DNA of 35,245 nt. Origin: an uncultured Lachnospiraceae bacterium (GTDB lineage Bacteria > Bacillota > Clostridia > Lachnospirales > Lachnospiraceae). The notes under the pieces are model-generated. The model made no database searches, was not told the origin of the DNA, and saw only the letters and a list, made by a program, of their open reading frames with translations. Positions within the stretch are counted from its first letter, which is position 1, and each line of letters begins with the position of its first letter. Positions 1 to 7,305 of this stretch are shown piece by piece. Where the stretch lies: assembly GCA_947174495.1 (NCBI GenBank), contig CAMWJC010000032.1, forward strand, positions 1-35,245, given 5' to 3'. The position numbers were made by a program, and so were the translations under genes.

Positions 1-2
1 TC

Positions 3-281
3 AATGAGGTTATCTATGCGGAATCGATCGATAAGAAGACTTTTGTTTATACAGGGACGGAGGTATATGAATCTGATTTTAGGCTGTACGAATTGGAACA
101 GCAGCTTAATCAGTGCGGTTTTTTCAGGGCAAGTAAATCCTGTATGGTGCAGTTGAAATTTATTCGTTCTTTGAAAGCCGATGTAAACCGGAAGATCCGA
201 GCAACGCTGGAGAATGGGGAACAGATCATGATTTCAAGACAGTATGCAGATGAACTCAAAAAGAAGCTGGGGGTGAAATAA
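3..281 (+). CDS. LytTR-family DNA-binding response regulator, C-terminal part (5' end outside window)
   Basis: The reading frame is open from the first bases of the window to the TAA at 279-281, so this is the C-terminal end of a longer gene. The visible 92 or so residues form a LytTR DNA-binding domain: a FFRASKSCMVQLKFIRSL segment followed by a basic strand, a NGEQIMISRQYA strand-turn and a final LKKKLGV helix, all in family order. LytTR proteins bind imperfect direct repeats upstream of target genes. The next gene starts immediately after the stop and encodes a DUF3021 membrane protein, the usual partner of small LytTR regulators in Firmicutes; an ABC exporter follows. I infer autoregulation of this operon. 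Whether a receiver domain lies upstream cannot be seen. The small LytTR-only type is more likely given the DUF3021 partner. Confidence 0.85.
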   Translation, partial: NEVIYAESIDKKTFVYTGTEVYESDFRLYELEQQLNQCGFFRASKSCMVQLKFIRSLKADVNRKIRATLENGEQIMISRQYADELKKKLGVK

Positions 282-755
282 ATGAAAGAAAATAAATCAA
301 TTTTTGACTATCTGGCTCATGCTTTTACGATATTTGGTATTACTTTATTAATTTTAGCAGTGCTTTCAAGATTGTGCGGTGAGGAGGCAAAGGAAGTATC
401 CACCATATTTGCATTAGGGAGTGAAGGAATTCCGACAGTCACAATATTTCAGTTTTTTCTGACTTCTGTGCTGACTGCGGTTATGAACGGGCTCTTTTTT
501 TCGGACGAAGTGATCAAGAAAATGCCAATCTGGGGAAGAACGGTGGGAATGCTCCTTGCTGAGGTGTTCATGATAGTTATTTTTGTTGCGCTCTTCGGTT
601 GGTTTCCCATGGATATGTGGGAGCCCTGGTTCATGTTTTTTGTGACATTCTTGATCTGCTTTGGAGTCAGTGTGGCTGTCACCGTGCTGCGGGAGCGGGC
701 AGAAAATCGGAAAATGGAATCCGCATTGGCCAAAATGAAAGAAAAGGAGAATTGA
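282..755 (+). CDS. DUF3021 family integral membrane protein
   Basis: A 157-residue protein with four hydrophobic segments, at roughly residues 13-32, 55-75, 88-108 and 113-137, followed by a charged C-terminal tail rich in Glu and Lys. This size and topology match the DUF3021 family, commonly encoded next to LytTR regulators, where the membrane protein is thought to inhibit the regulator. The ATG directly abuts the stop codon of the LytTR gene, so translation is probably coupled. The ABC ATPase gene begins 4 bases after its stop. The family assignment rests on length, topology and neighbours rather than on one diagnostic motif; the functional statement is family-level inference. Confidence 0.75.
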   Translation: MKENKSIFDYLAHAFTIFGITLLILAVLSRLCGEEAKEVSTIFALGSEGIPTVTIFQFFLTSVLTAVMNGLFFSDEVIKKMPIWGRTVGMLLAEVFMIVIFVALFGWFPMDMWEPWFMFFVTFLICFGVSVAVTVLRERAENRKMESALAKMKEKEN

Positions 756-759
756 TAAA

Positions 760-1608
760 ATGAAGACAACAATCGAACTTATGAATATCCGAAAAAGCTT
801 TTCGGGAAAAGAGGTTTTAAAGGGGATTGATCTGCAGATTGCCTCCGGAGAAATTTTTGGTCTGCTGGGGCCTTCCGGTGCAGGAAAAACAACATTAATA
901 CGAATTATGACGGGACGGCTTATGCCGGATGGCGGGCAGGCATTATTGTTTGGAAAAGAGCCGGGGACGTTAAATGGCAAGGAGAGGAAGCAGATCGGAA
1001 TGATGATGGATGATTTCGGCTTGTACGAGAGACTGTCCTGTCTGGATAATCTTGCCGTGTTTGCCTCCATTTATGGCGTTAATAAGAAGAGGGTGGAGGA
1101 GATTCTGGACGGTGTGAATTTGTGGGAGGCAAGAAAGCGTCCGGCTGCGGATCTTTCCAAGGGTATGCGGGGCCGCCTTTCCCTGGCGCGGGCTATTTTG
1201 GCAGAGCCGGAGCTGTTATGTCTGGATGAGCCGACCACAGGCCTTGATCCTGCAACGGCTGCACAAATTCATGAGCTGATACAAAAGGAAAAAGAGAGAG
1301 GCGCAACCATTTTTCTTACAACTCATAATATGGAGGAAGCATCAAAACTCTGTGACCATGTGGCACTGTTGAACGAAGGAAGTATTGTGGAATATGGTCA
1401 GCCGGAAGAAATCTGCAGGAGATATAATCATCAGCATAAAATAAAGATTCGATTTTATAGTGGGGAGCAGAAAGAGTTTGGCTGCGACGGTTCGGAGGCC
1501 GATGTGATTGCTGATTATTTACGGCAGGGAATGATTGAAACTATCCATTCTACGGAGCCGGATCTTGAAACCGTGTTTATGGAACGGACAGGACGAGGAC
1601 TGGACTGA
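760..1608 (+). CDS. ABC transporter ATP-binding protein (ABC-2 exporter type)
   Basis: A 282-residue nucleotide-binding subunit. Walker A is GPSGAGKTT at residues 37-45. A Q-loop region, the signature LSKGMRGRLSLARA, Walker B with catalytic Glu (LLCLDEPTTGLDP) and the H-loop TTHNMEEA follow in correct order. The signature reads LSKGM rather than LSGGQ, common in ABC-2 drug or peptide exporters. A roughly 70-residue C-terminal extension ends in ETVFMERTGRGLD, like DrrA/CcmA-type subunits. It should energise the permease encoded 39 bases downstream. Operon context with LytTR and DUF3021 suggests control by that regulator. The substrate cannot be deduced. Confidence 0.93.
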   Translation: MKTTIELMNIRKSFSGKEVLKGIDLQIASGEIFGLLGPSGAGKTTLIRIMTGRLMPDGGQALLFGKEPGTLNGKERKQIGMMMDDFGLYERLSCLDNLAVFASIYGVNKKRVEEILDGVNLWEARKRPAADLSKGMRGRLSLARAILAEPELLCLDEPTTGLDPATAAQIHELIQKEKERGATIFLTTHNMEEASKLCDHVALLNEGSIVEYGQPEEICRRYNHQHKIKIRFYSGEQKEFGCDGSEADVIADYLRQGMIETIHSTEPDLETVFMERTGRGLD

Positions 1609-1647
1609 GTACTGTGGAAGGACGTTATATAAGAAAGGAAGAGTAAA

Positions 1648-2346
1648 ATGAGATGGGTTAATATAAAAGCAGTATTTGGCAAGCAGATCAAAGAAACCTT
1701 GAAAAACAAGGAGGTTTTGATACAGTTCATGATGTTTCCGCTGCTGGCGGTTATCATGGAAAATTTGATTCACATAGAAGGAATGCCGGAGCATTATTTT
1801 ACAAACCTGTTTTCTGCTATGTATGTGGGTATGGCGCCGTTAATTGCCACGGTGGCAATCCTGGCGGAGGAAAAAGAGAAAGGCACACTACGGGTGCTTT
1901 TGATGGCAAATGTGAAACCGGGGGAATACCTGACGGGAGTGGGAATCTATGTGTGGAGTGCATGCATGCTGGGATCCTGTGTTTTTGTGCTGACAGGAGG
2001 TTATAGAGGCAGTGAAGCATTCATTTTCCTCGGAACAATGGGAATTGGCATTTTGATATCCATGGTACTCGGCGCGGCAATCGGTGCGATGAGCCGGAAT
2101 CAAATGTCCGCAACCGCAGTCAGTGTGCCGATGATGCTGGTGCTGGCTTTTCTGCCTATGCTTGCGGCATTCAATGAAACCATAGAAAAAGCAGCTCGTT
2201 TTGTCTATACACAGCAGATCAGTCTTCTGGTGGGAAGGGCTTCGGAAAAAGTGATAAATATGCAAAATGTTGGTATTCTTGCTATAAATGTTTTCCTGGT
2301 GTTTGTATTTTTCCTGTATGCTTATAGAAAAGCAGAACTTGATTAA
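1648..2346 (+). CDS. ABC-2 type transporter permease
   Basis: A 232-residue membrane protein with about six hydrophobic segments and the ABC-2 signature region around EEKEKGTLRVLLMANVKPGEY (residues 75-95), the cytoplasmic coupling segment between TM2 and TM3. It follows the ATPase by 39 bases, with AAGGAAGAG as ribosome site. Together they form a typical two-gene exporter. The small size fits the ABC-2 family (usually 230-380 residues). The substrate is unknown; LytTR-linked exporters often handle peptides, bacteriocins or stress compounds. No terminator is evident before the grcA promoter at about 2.4 kb. Confidence 0.85.
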   Translation: MRWVNIKAVFGKQIKETLKNKEVLIQFMMFPLLAVIMENLIHIEGMPEHYFTNLFSAMYVGMAPLIATVAILAEEKEKGTLRVLLMANVKPGEYLTGVGIYVWSACMLGSCVFVLTGGYRGSEAFIFLGTMGIGILISMVLGAAIGAMSRNQMSATAVSVPMMLVLAFLPMLAAFNETIEKAARFVYTQQISLLVGRASEKVINMQNVGILAINVFLVFVFFLYAYRKAELD

Positions 2347-2359
2347 ATTTTTTTAAATT

Positions 2360-2375
2360 TGTAACCAATGTTACA
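2360..2375. promoter_or_regulatory. Crp/Fnr-type palindromic operator upstream of grcA
   Basis: TGTAACCAATGTTACA is a perfect 6-bp inverted repeat with a 4-base centre, the dyad geometry bound by Crp/Fnr-family regulators. The candidate -10 for grcA is TAGAAT at 2397-2402, putting +1 near 2409 and the dyad centre at -41.5, the class II activator position. No good -35 is present, consistent with activator dependence. The regulator is not in the window and its identity is inference. Confidence 0.55.
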
Positions 2376-2396
2376 GAATTATTTGTTTAATGATAT

Positions 2397-2402
2397 TAGA
2401 AT
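2397..2402 (+). promoter_or_regulatory. Candidate -10 element of grcA
   Basis: TAGAAT lies 66 bases before the chosen grcA start and 21 bases after the palindrome at 2360-2375. There is no matching -35 hexamer at 17 bp. A weaker alternative is TTGTTT (2383-2388) paired with CATAAA (2406-2411). Confidence 0.4.
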
Positions 2403-2467
2403 AGACATAAATCAAAAACAAATAATATTTGCTTGAAGGATACAGAGAAAAGAAAGGAGAATACATC

Positions 2468-2707
2468 ATGGCAAACACAGCACAGGTTGATAATTTAGTA
2501 AATCTTTTGGACGGATATGCTACAAAGGGAGGACATCATTTAAATGTTAATGTCCTGAATCGGGATATGCTTTTAGATGCACAGAAGAATCCGGAGAAAT
2601 ATCCTCAGCTTACAATCCGTGTATCCGGTTATGCAGTGAATTTCATTAAGCTTACACCGGAACAGCAGGCTGACGTTATTTCAAGAACTTTCCATGAAGC
2701 TATGTAA
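2468..2707 (+). CDS. grcA: Autonomous glycyl radical cofactor protein (GrcA/YfiD-like)
   Basis: A 79-residue protein matching the C-terminal domain of pyruvate formate-lyase. It contains [33 protein letters not shown] and [18 protein letters not shown]. Gly54 in RVSGYAV is the residue that carries the glycyl radical. In the E. coli homologue YfiD the protein replaces the oxygen-damaged radical domain of PFL; that role is inferred here by homology. The ATG at 2468 was chosen over the upstream TTG at 2429 because AAAGGAG at 2454-2460 sits 7 bases before it and the family N-terminus starts there. The gene is monocistronic, with a palindromic operator upstream and a terminator downstream. No PFL or activase gene is in the window. 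Confidence 0.92.
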   Translation: MANTAQVDNLVNLLDGYATKGGHHLNVNVLNRDMLLDAQKNPEKYPQLTIRVSGYAVNFIKLTPEQQADVISRTFHEAM

Positions 2708-2753
2708 TTGCGCTTTATGTACGAAATGTCCATATCATATGCGGCATAGGATT

Positions 2754-2779
2754 AAAAAGGAGCTGAGGCTCCTTTTTTT
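2754..2779 (+). terminator. Rho-independent terminator after grcA
   Basis: AAAAAGGAGC and GCTCCTTTTT pair around a four-base TGAG loop, and the 3' arm runs into a seven-T tract. It lies 47 bases after the grcA stop. Confidence 0.85.
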
Positions 2780-2887
2780 GTGTGAAAATTTATTGAGTAA
2801 AAGGTCTTTATAAGGTATATTGATGATAAAGGAAAAAGCGGTTAAGGAAGAAAAAGAAAACTGTGATTTTGGTTTAGGGAGGCAGAC

Positions 2888-3163
2888 ATGAAGACAGAAA
2901 AAACCAAAAGCCTTGCAGGTGTAGAATTACTGGACAATCTGGATAAATTACATACGACAGAGCTAGGAATAGAGCGGATAAAAAGAAATCTATCTTTGGA
3001 CACGGACAATGTTGCCTGGTGGTGCAGGGACAAAATCAGTTCTCCTGCGGCCGTTATTGTAAGAAACGGGAAAAACTGGTATGTTAAGATTGACGGCTGT
3101 GTTATAACCGTAAATGCGTACAGCTATACCATTATTACGGCACATAAGGATAATGTAATTTGA
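2888..3163 (+). CDS. DUF3781 domain-containing protein
   Basis: A 91-residue soluble protein. The segments LLDNLDKLHTTELGIERIKR, NLSLDTDNVAWWCRDKI and the C-terminal strands with NGKNWYVKIDGCVITVNAYSYTIITAHK fit DUF3781, a small clostridial and bacilli family of unknown function. The start is supported by AGGGAGG at 2876-2882, about 5 bases before the ATG. The dCTP deaminase gene starts 16 bases after its stop, so it is the first gene of the 2.9-7.2 kb run. No catalytic motif is visible. Confidence 0.75.
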   Translation: MKTEKTKSLAGVELLDNLDKLHTTELGIERIKRNLSLDTDNVAWWCRDKISSPAAVIVRNGKNWYVKIDGCVITVNAYSYTIITAHKDNVI

Positions 3164-3179
3164 GAGGAAGAGTGGAAGG

Positions 3180-3734
3180 ATGATTTTATCAGATAACACC
3201 ATTATGAAAATGCTTGATGAAGGGGAATTGACTATAACACCGTTGGACTGGAAGCAAATACAGCCTGCAAGTGTGGATATTCGGTTAGGAAGCACATTTA
3301 GTGTTGTTGAGGATACATCTTCGGGAATTATCACATTGGATAATATGATTAATTATAAAACGATTCAAACGGATACCTATTTAATTCTGCCGGGACAGTT
3401 TGTGCTTGCAACAACTATGGAGTATTTTGAATTGCCTGATAATTTGACTGCATTTGTGGAAGGAAGAAGTTCACTTGGCCGCATGGGGTTATTCATTCAA
3501 AATGCAGGCTGGGTGGATCCTGGATTTAAGGGTGAAATAACCTTGGAATTATACAATGCCAACAGGTGTGCTATAGAACTTAAATCAGGGCGAAGGATCG
3601 GGCAGCTTGTATTTGCCAAAATGGATAATTCAGCGCTTAATCCGTATAATGGCAAATATCAAGGGCAGACCGGGGCGACAGGTTCAAGAATATTTATGGA
3701 TAACGATAGAAGCGGATCAAAAGAAGATGTCTGA
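3180..3734 (+). CDS. dcd: dCTP deaminase
   Basis: A 184-residue trimer-type deaminase that converts dCTP to dUTP, or to dUMP in bifunctional variants. Visible family motifs are IQPASVDIRLGS near residue 30, FVEGRSSLGRMGL near 93-105 (triphosphate binding) and GWVDPGFKGEITLELYN near 110-126, where the Glu of GEITLEL is the catalytic position in the family. The C-terminal YQGQTGATGSR segment matches the mobile lid. Length is normal. The gene lies between DUF3781 and a HAD phosphatase, with a Nudix hydrolase and a P-loop protein downstream, suggesting nucleotide metabolism or sanitation. Phage-defence dCTP deaminases are known, but nothing here separates this from a housekeeping enzyme. Confidence 0.92.
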   Translation: MILSDNTIMKMLDEGELTITPLDWKQIQPASVDIRLGSTFSVVEDTSSGIITLDNMINYKTIQTDTYLILPGQFVLATTMEYFELPDNLTAFVEGRSSLGRMGLFIQNAGWVDPGFKGEITLELYNANRCAIELKSGRRIGQLVFAKMDNSALNPYNGKYQGQTGATGSRIFMDNDRSGSKEDV

Positions 3735-3795
3735 GAATCTGCATAGAATAAGCAGTGAAAGAAATTGCTTTCAACAAAACAGGAAGGGAAATCAG

Positions 3796-4542
3796 ATGAA
3801 GGCGATTATAACGGATCTTGATCGGACTTTACTTCACACTGACAAAACAGTGTCAAACTATACATATAAGATACTAAAACAGTGCCATGATAGGGGATTG
3901 ATTCTTATGGCAGCGACTGCCCGCCCGGAAAGAGCTATTATGACCTATCAAAATCAAATTGGTTTTGATGCGATAACAACACTAAATGGCGCAAGAATCA
4001 TTTTACCGCAAGCTACGATTGAAAACGGCATTGCACCCTCCAGTGCAGAAAGCATTTTAAGAAAGGTAATTATGATGCCGGATCTGGTCGTGTCAATGGA
4101 AACAGGGCAGGGGATATTTTCCAATGTTCCAATTCCGGAATGGGCTGCAACGGTATTTAATGGATTTCCCGCATTACCTACAGAAAGCGTTATATATAAG
4201 CTGCTGGTGAGCAGTGAAAAAAATAATATACAACAGGAAGTTAAAAAGGCGTTAACTGCAGATACTTATATGACGGTGGCGGAGGGAACATTAATACAGA
4301 TTATGAGTACCGCAGCAACCAAATGGAATGGGATTAAGGCGATGCTGAAAGCAGCAGGTGTTCGTCAGGATGAGGCAGTATACTTCGGAGACGATAATGA
4401 TGATATAGAGTCGATAAAGAATTGCGGTGTAGGGGTTGCTGTTGCTAATGCTATTGATAAAGTTCTTGATGCAGCGGATTTTGTAACAGAAAGTAATGAT
4501 AAGGATGGCGTGGCTCAATATATCGAGAAAAATTTGCTATAA
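3796..4542 (+). CDS. HAD superfamily (Cof-like, subclass IIB) hydrolase
   Basis: A 248-residue HAD phosphatase. Motif I is TDLDRTLL near residues 6-13 (nucleophile and acid/base Asp). Motif II Thr lies in AATARP. Motif IV is YFGDDNDDIESI, and the C-terminal GVGVAVANAID...ESNDKDGVAQYIEK tail is typical of Cof-type sugar or nucleotide phosphatases. The frame is open upstream to 3607, but ATG 3796 is preferred: AGGAAGGGA lies just upstream and the family N-terminus begins there. The protein resembles the one encoded at 21.9-22.7 kb, so the two are paralogues. The substrate is unknown; its place after dcd suggests a nucleotide or sugar phosphate. Confidence 0.9.
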   Translation: MKAIITDLDRTLLHTDKTVSNYTYKILKQCHDRGLILMAATARPERAIMTYQNQIGFDAITTLNGARIILPQATIENGIAPSSAESILRKVIMMPDLVVSMETGQGIFSNVPIPEWAATVFNGFPALPTESVIYKLLVSSEKNNIQQEVKKALTADTYMTVAEGTLIQIMSTAATKWNGIKAMLKAAGVRQDEAVYFGDDNDDIESIKNCGVGVAVANAIDKVLDAADFVTESNDKDGVAQYIEKNLL

Positions 4543-4572
4543 TTCTTTCTGTGAGCCGGGAGGTAGTTTATA

Positions 4573-5016
4573 ATGAGCGAATTGTTGGAAGTGAAGTTCT
4601 ATGATAAGGTAGATGATCAATTATTGAAATTTGCGGTCATTATTGCCAGGACAAATGGTAAATGGGTGTTTTGTAAGCATAGAGAAAGAGATACTTACGA
4701 AGTGCCCGGCGGACACAGAGAAGCTTGCGAAGATATTTTGACAACTGCCAGGCGGGAGCTGCGAGAAGAAACAGGTGCGGTGGATTTTACGATAACCCCA
4801 ATTTGCGTATATTCTGTAAAAGGAAAAACAAAGATAAACAAGAATATTGATGATGAGACATTCGGTATGCTTTTTATTGCGGATATATTTTCCTTTGAAG
4901 AATTACATAGCGAAATAGAAAGCATTCTGATAACCGATCATTTAGTTGATAACTGGACCTATCCATTGATTCAGCCCAAATTATTGGAGGAAGCAAAAAA
5001 CAGAGGATATCTGTAA
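4573..5016 (+). CDS. Nudix hydrolase
   Basis: A 147-residue protein with a complete Nudix box at residues 47-69: Gly47, Glu53, then RELREETG, fitting Gx5Ex7REUxEExGU. This motif binds the divalent metal for cleavage of a nucleoside diphosphate linked to another group. The ribosome site is GGGAGG, 9-10 bases before the ATG. It lies 30 bases after the HAD gene and 19 bases before the P-loop gene. The exact substrate (oxidised dNTP, nucleotide sugar or cap) cannot be told. Confidence 0.9.
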   Translation: MSELLEVKFYDKVDDQLLKFAVIIARTNGKWVFCKHRERDTYEVPGGHREACEDILTTARRELREETGAVDFTITPICVYSVKGKTKINKNIDDETFGMLFIADIFSFEELHSEIESILITDHLVDNWTYPLIQPKLLEEAKNRGYL

Positions 5017-5035
5017 AACAGGAGTATAGAATAAA

Positions 5036-5560
5036 ATGATTATATTAATAACAGGCGCATCTCACACAGGAAAGACGGCACTTGCACAAAAGCTTCTTGA
5101 AAAATATAAATATCCATATCTCTCCATAGATCATTTAAAGATGGGACTTATCCGCAGTGGCAATACGATGCTCACCCCCCTCAGTGATGACAGGTTGTTG
5201 ACGGATTATTTATGGCCGATTGTGCGTGAAATGATAAAGACTGCAATTGAAAACAATCAAAATCTTACGGTAGAAGGCTGTTATATTCCTTTTGACTGGG
5301 CGAAAGATTTTGAAAAGGAATATCTGGATAAAATCAGATTTTATTGTCTTGTGATGAGTGATCAATATATTGAAAATCATTTTGCCCAGATCAGGAAGTA
5401 TGCAAGCATCATTGAAGAACGAGGGGATGATGAGGATTGTACGTTGGAAATGGTGCGCAGAGATAATGCGCAAATGCTGGAACAGTGCAACAGGTATGGA
5501 ACAGAATACATTTTTATTGATGAAGAGTATTCGGTTGATATTGAATTGCCGGGAATCTAA
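5036..5560 (+). CDS. P-loop NTPase, small-molecule kinase-like
   Basis: A 174-residue protein opening with a Walker A motif, GASHTGKT, at residues 7-14. A lid-like region with RDNAQMLEQCNRYGTEYIFID follows and the C-terminus is acidic. The short single-domain architecture resembles AAA_33/zeta-type or adenylate-kinase-fold phosphotransferases. TVEGCYIPFDW around residues 79-89 could include the substrate-binding Asp/Glu. It follows the Nudix gene by 19 bases and precedes the unknown gene at 5579 by 18. The phosphoryl acceptor cannot be deduced. Confidence 0.7.
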   Translation: MIILITGASHTGKTALAQKLLEKYKYPYLSIDHLKMGLIRSGNTMLTPLSDDRLLTDYLWPIVREMIKTAIENNQNLTVEGCYIPFDWAKDFEKEYLDKIRFYCLVMSDQYIENHFAQIRKYASIIEERGDDEDCTLEMVRRDNAQMLEQCNRYGTEYIFIDEEYSVDIELPGI

Positions 5561-5578
5561 TGAGGCGGAGAACAGATT

Positions 5579-6520
5579 ATGCAAAATAAATATTTCGATG
5601 GTTATCTGGAGCATTTAGTTTCCTTTAGTCAAAAAGCAAAAGAAAAGAATGAAAATGATAAATTTTCTTATTATCAAAAGATGTTTTCTTTTTTAAAGGC
5701 AGCAAATTCAGATGTACAGGCTGTATACGAAGAGTGCATTACAGAGGCATTAAAGGAAGAGGACTTTGCGAAATTGCAGAGTGCATTTCTCCATTCTGCA
5801 AGATCAAAAATGTTACCTGCGGGGGCATCGGGATATGATCATTGCGACAGGTTGTGGAGTCTGTTGGATCTGCTTGCATGTGATGATTTTGAAAATGTAT
5901 ATAGAGTATTTCCCGAAGGACTTCCGGTTTCAAACAATGGATATCCTATGTACATACATGGAACTAATATTTTACTATGTTTATTATATAATTCGGAAAA
6001 TAAAACAGTTTATCCGGCGGATAAGATTGTAGAAAAAGCAGAAAAGTTTGCTGCATCCAAGAAGCCATTGTGGGAGCGCTCAGTGATTTTGTGTCTGTTA
6101 GGAATTTTGCAAGGCGATGCTGCGAAAATATCTGATGGTTTGCAGCAGGTGTGTGCAGGTTTTGCAAAAGTAGATGCTGCAAAGTATATGAAAATGCAAT
6201 GTCAAAATGCATACGGACTTCTGGTGCTGTCAAAGCATTTTCTTTCAGAAGAGAAATTTATGCAAATTAAGTATCCGGAATGCAAGAATTTTTCTAAGAA
6301 TTATATTTCGTGGTTTTTGGAACAGAATGTATTGCCGGAAGAACTGTGTATTGCATATGCTCCGCCAGTGGAAGAATTAAATGAGATTTTCAGGAAGGAA
6401 ATTGCAATTACAAGGATTCACCAGCCATATTTGAATTCAGATAATTCTTTTTTATCCGCCAGGGACAAGAAAGCATATTATATGGATACTGATAAAATGC
6501 TGAAGGAGTTCTTGCAATAA
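5579..6520 (+). CDS. Uncharacterised all-helical protein
   Basis: A 313-residue soluble protein with no signal peptide or membrane segment. Predicted character is mostly helical, with Leu/Ala-rich helices around residues 100-115, 165-200 and 205-230, and several conserved-looking aromatic and His positions (YDHCDRLWSLLDLL, NGYPMYIHGTNILLCLLYN). I do not recognise it firmly. The Trp-containing helical core loosely recalls Imm49-type immunity proteins, but no toxin gene is adjacent. It overlaps nothing and starts 18 bases after the P-loop gene with GAGGCGGAG as ribosome site. The hairpin at 6525-6546 follows. Confidence 0.55.
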   Translation: MQNKYFDGYLEHLVSFSQKAKEKNENDKFSYYQKMFSFLKAANSDVQAVYEECITEALKEEDFAKLQSAFLHSARSKMLPAGASGYDHCDRLWSLLDLLACDDFENVYRVFPEGLPVSNNGYPMYIHGTNILLCLLYNSENKTVYPADKIVEKAEKFAASKKPLWERSVILCLLGILQGDAAKISDGLQQVCAGFAKVDAAKYMKMQCQNAYGLLVLSKHFLSEEKFMQIKYPECKNFSKNYISWFLEQNVLPEELCIAYAPPVEELNEIFRKEIAITRIHQPYLNSDNSFLSARDKKAYYMDTDKMLKEFLQ

Positions 6521-6524
6521 TAAG

Positions 6525-6546
6525 TGGCAGGACCTCCGGCCTGCCA
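6525..6546. repeat. Small inverted repeat
   Basis: TGGCAGG and CCTGCCA form a 7-bp stem with an 8-base loop just after the stop of the 313-residue gene. There is no T tract, so a terminator role is doubtful; it could act as an mRNA 3' stabiliser or processing site. Confidence 0.45.
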
Positions 6547-6589
6547 GGGAGTGAAATAATAAGAAAGTCCGGAAATGGAAGAGGAGTAG

Positions 6590-7195
6590 ATGACCAGAGA
6601 ACAGCAAAAGAAACTTAGGGAATTAAAGAGAGCATTACCGAAAATCATTCAAACGGAAATAAAAAAGTATAAACTGAAGAAAAAAGATTTTAAGGTATGG
6701 GGGGTAAAAGAGGAACTTTTTTTTGACATGATGATCGATGTTCGTGAACGTGATGGACATTGTTATTGTGCAAGCGTAGAGCGATTGAAACCTTTATGGA
6801 TTGACGAACTGTTATGGGATCTTTTAGGTATGCCGGAAAATAAAAATGAGGCGGTAAGCTTACGCGCGATAGGAGCATTTACAGTATATGGTTCCGAAAT
6901 TTATGAAATGGAAACAGAGCTTGTAAGCTGGGAAATTGAAGAACTGGAGCAATGTGTTATTGCGTATGTGGAACATTTCTACCGGGATATACAGTCCTGT
7001 GGAATAGCGAACTTTTATAAATGTATGGATGCGACACCTTACCATCAGGAATTAAGAAAAGCATTATCTCTTGTTCATGATAGAAAATATCAGGAAGCTT
7101 TAGACTATCTTCAAGCATGTGGAAGAGGTGTTTTTTGTAATAAAGGAATATGGATTAATGAGGCGATAACAGAATATTGCGAAAATAACTTATAA
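6590..7195 (+). CDS. Uncharacterised protein
   Basis: A 201-residue soluble protein with a Lys/Arg-rich N-terminal helix (residues 1-32), an alpha/beta middle with KKKDFKVWGVKEELFFDMMIDV, and a C-terminal helical part with EALDYLQACGRGVF resembling a TPR-like helix pair. The N-terminal region loosely resembles DUF4304-type proteins (compare the gene at 9.1 kb), but I do not assign a family. The start is supported by GAGGAG just upstream. It is the last gene of the 2.9-7.2 kb run. No catalytic motif is visible. Confidence 0.55.
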   Translation: MTREQQKKLRELKRALPKIIQTEIKKYKLKKKDFKVWGVKEELFFDMMIDVRERDGHCYCASVERLKPLWIDELLWDLLGMPENKNEAVSLRAIGAFTVYGSEIYEMETELVSWEIEELEQCVIAYVEHFYRDIQSCGIANFYKCMDATPYHQELRKALSLVHDRKYQEALDYLQACGRGVFCNKGIWINEAITEYCENNL

Positions 7196-7207
7196 TAACA
7201 AATTTTA

Positions 7208-7236
7208 TTGCAATTACGTTTGAAATTTAGTATAAT
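7208..7236 (+). promoter_or_regulatory. Sigma-70-type promoter for the PD-(D/E)XK gene
   Basis: TTGCAA (7208-7213), a 17-base spacer and a consensus TATAAT (7231-7236). The start codon is 70 bases downstream of the -10. Confidence 0.7.
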
Positions 7237-7305
7237 AATGCTACTACCGTAAACAAACATTCAAATGGGTGAATAAGGAACAGACACCAAACAAAAGGAG
7301 AATAA

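Noticed and set aside
414..1070. Long minus-strand frame opposite the DUF3021 and ABC genes
   Set aside because: It is antisense to two genes with clear family motifs, has no ribosome site and low-complexity composition.
2360..2375. Rex box reading of the grcA palindrome
   Set aside because: Rex sites have TTGTGAA/TTCACAA or TTGTTAA/TTAACAA type arms; this site has TGTAAC/GTTACA arms, which fit Crp/Fnr-type dyads better.
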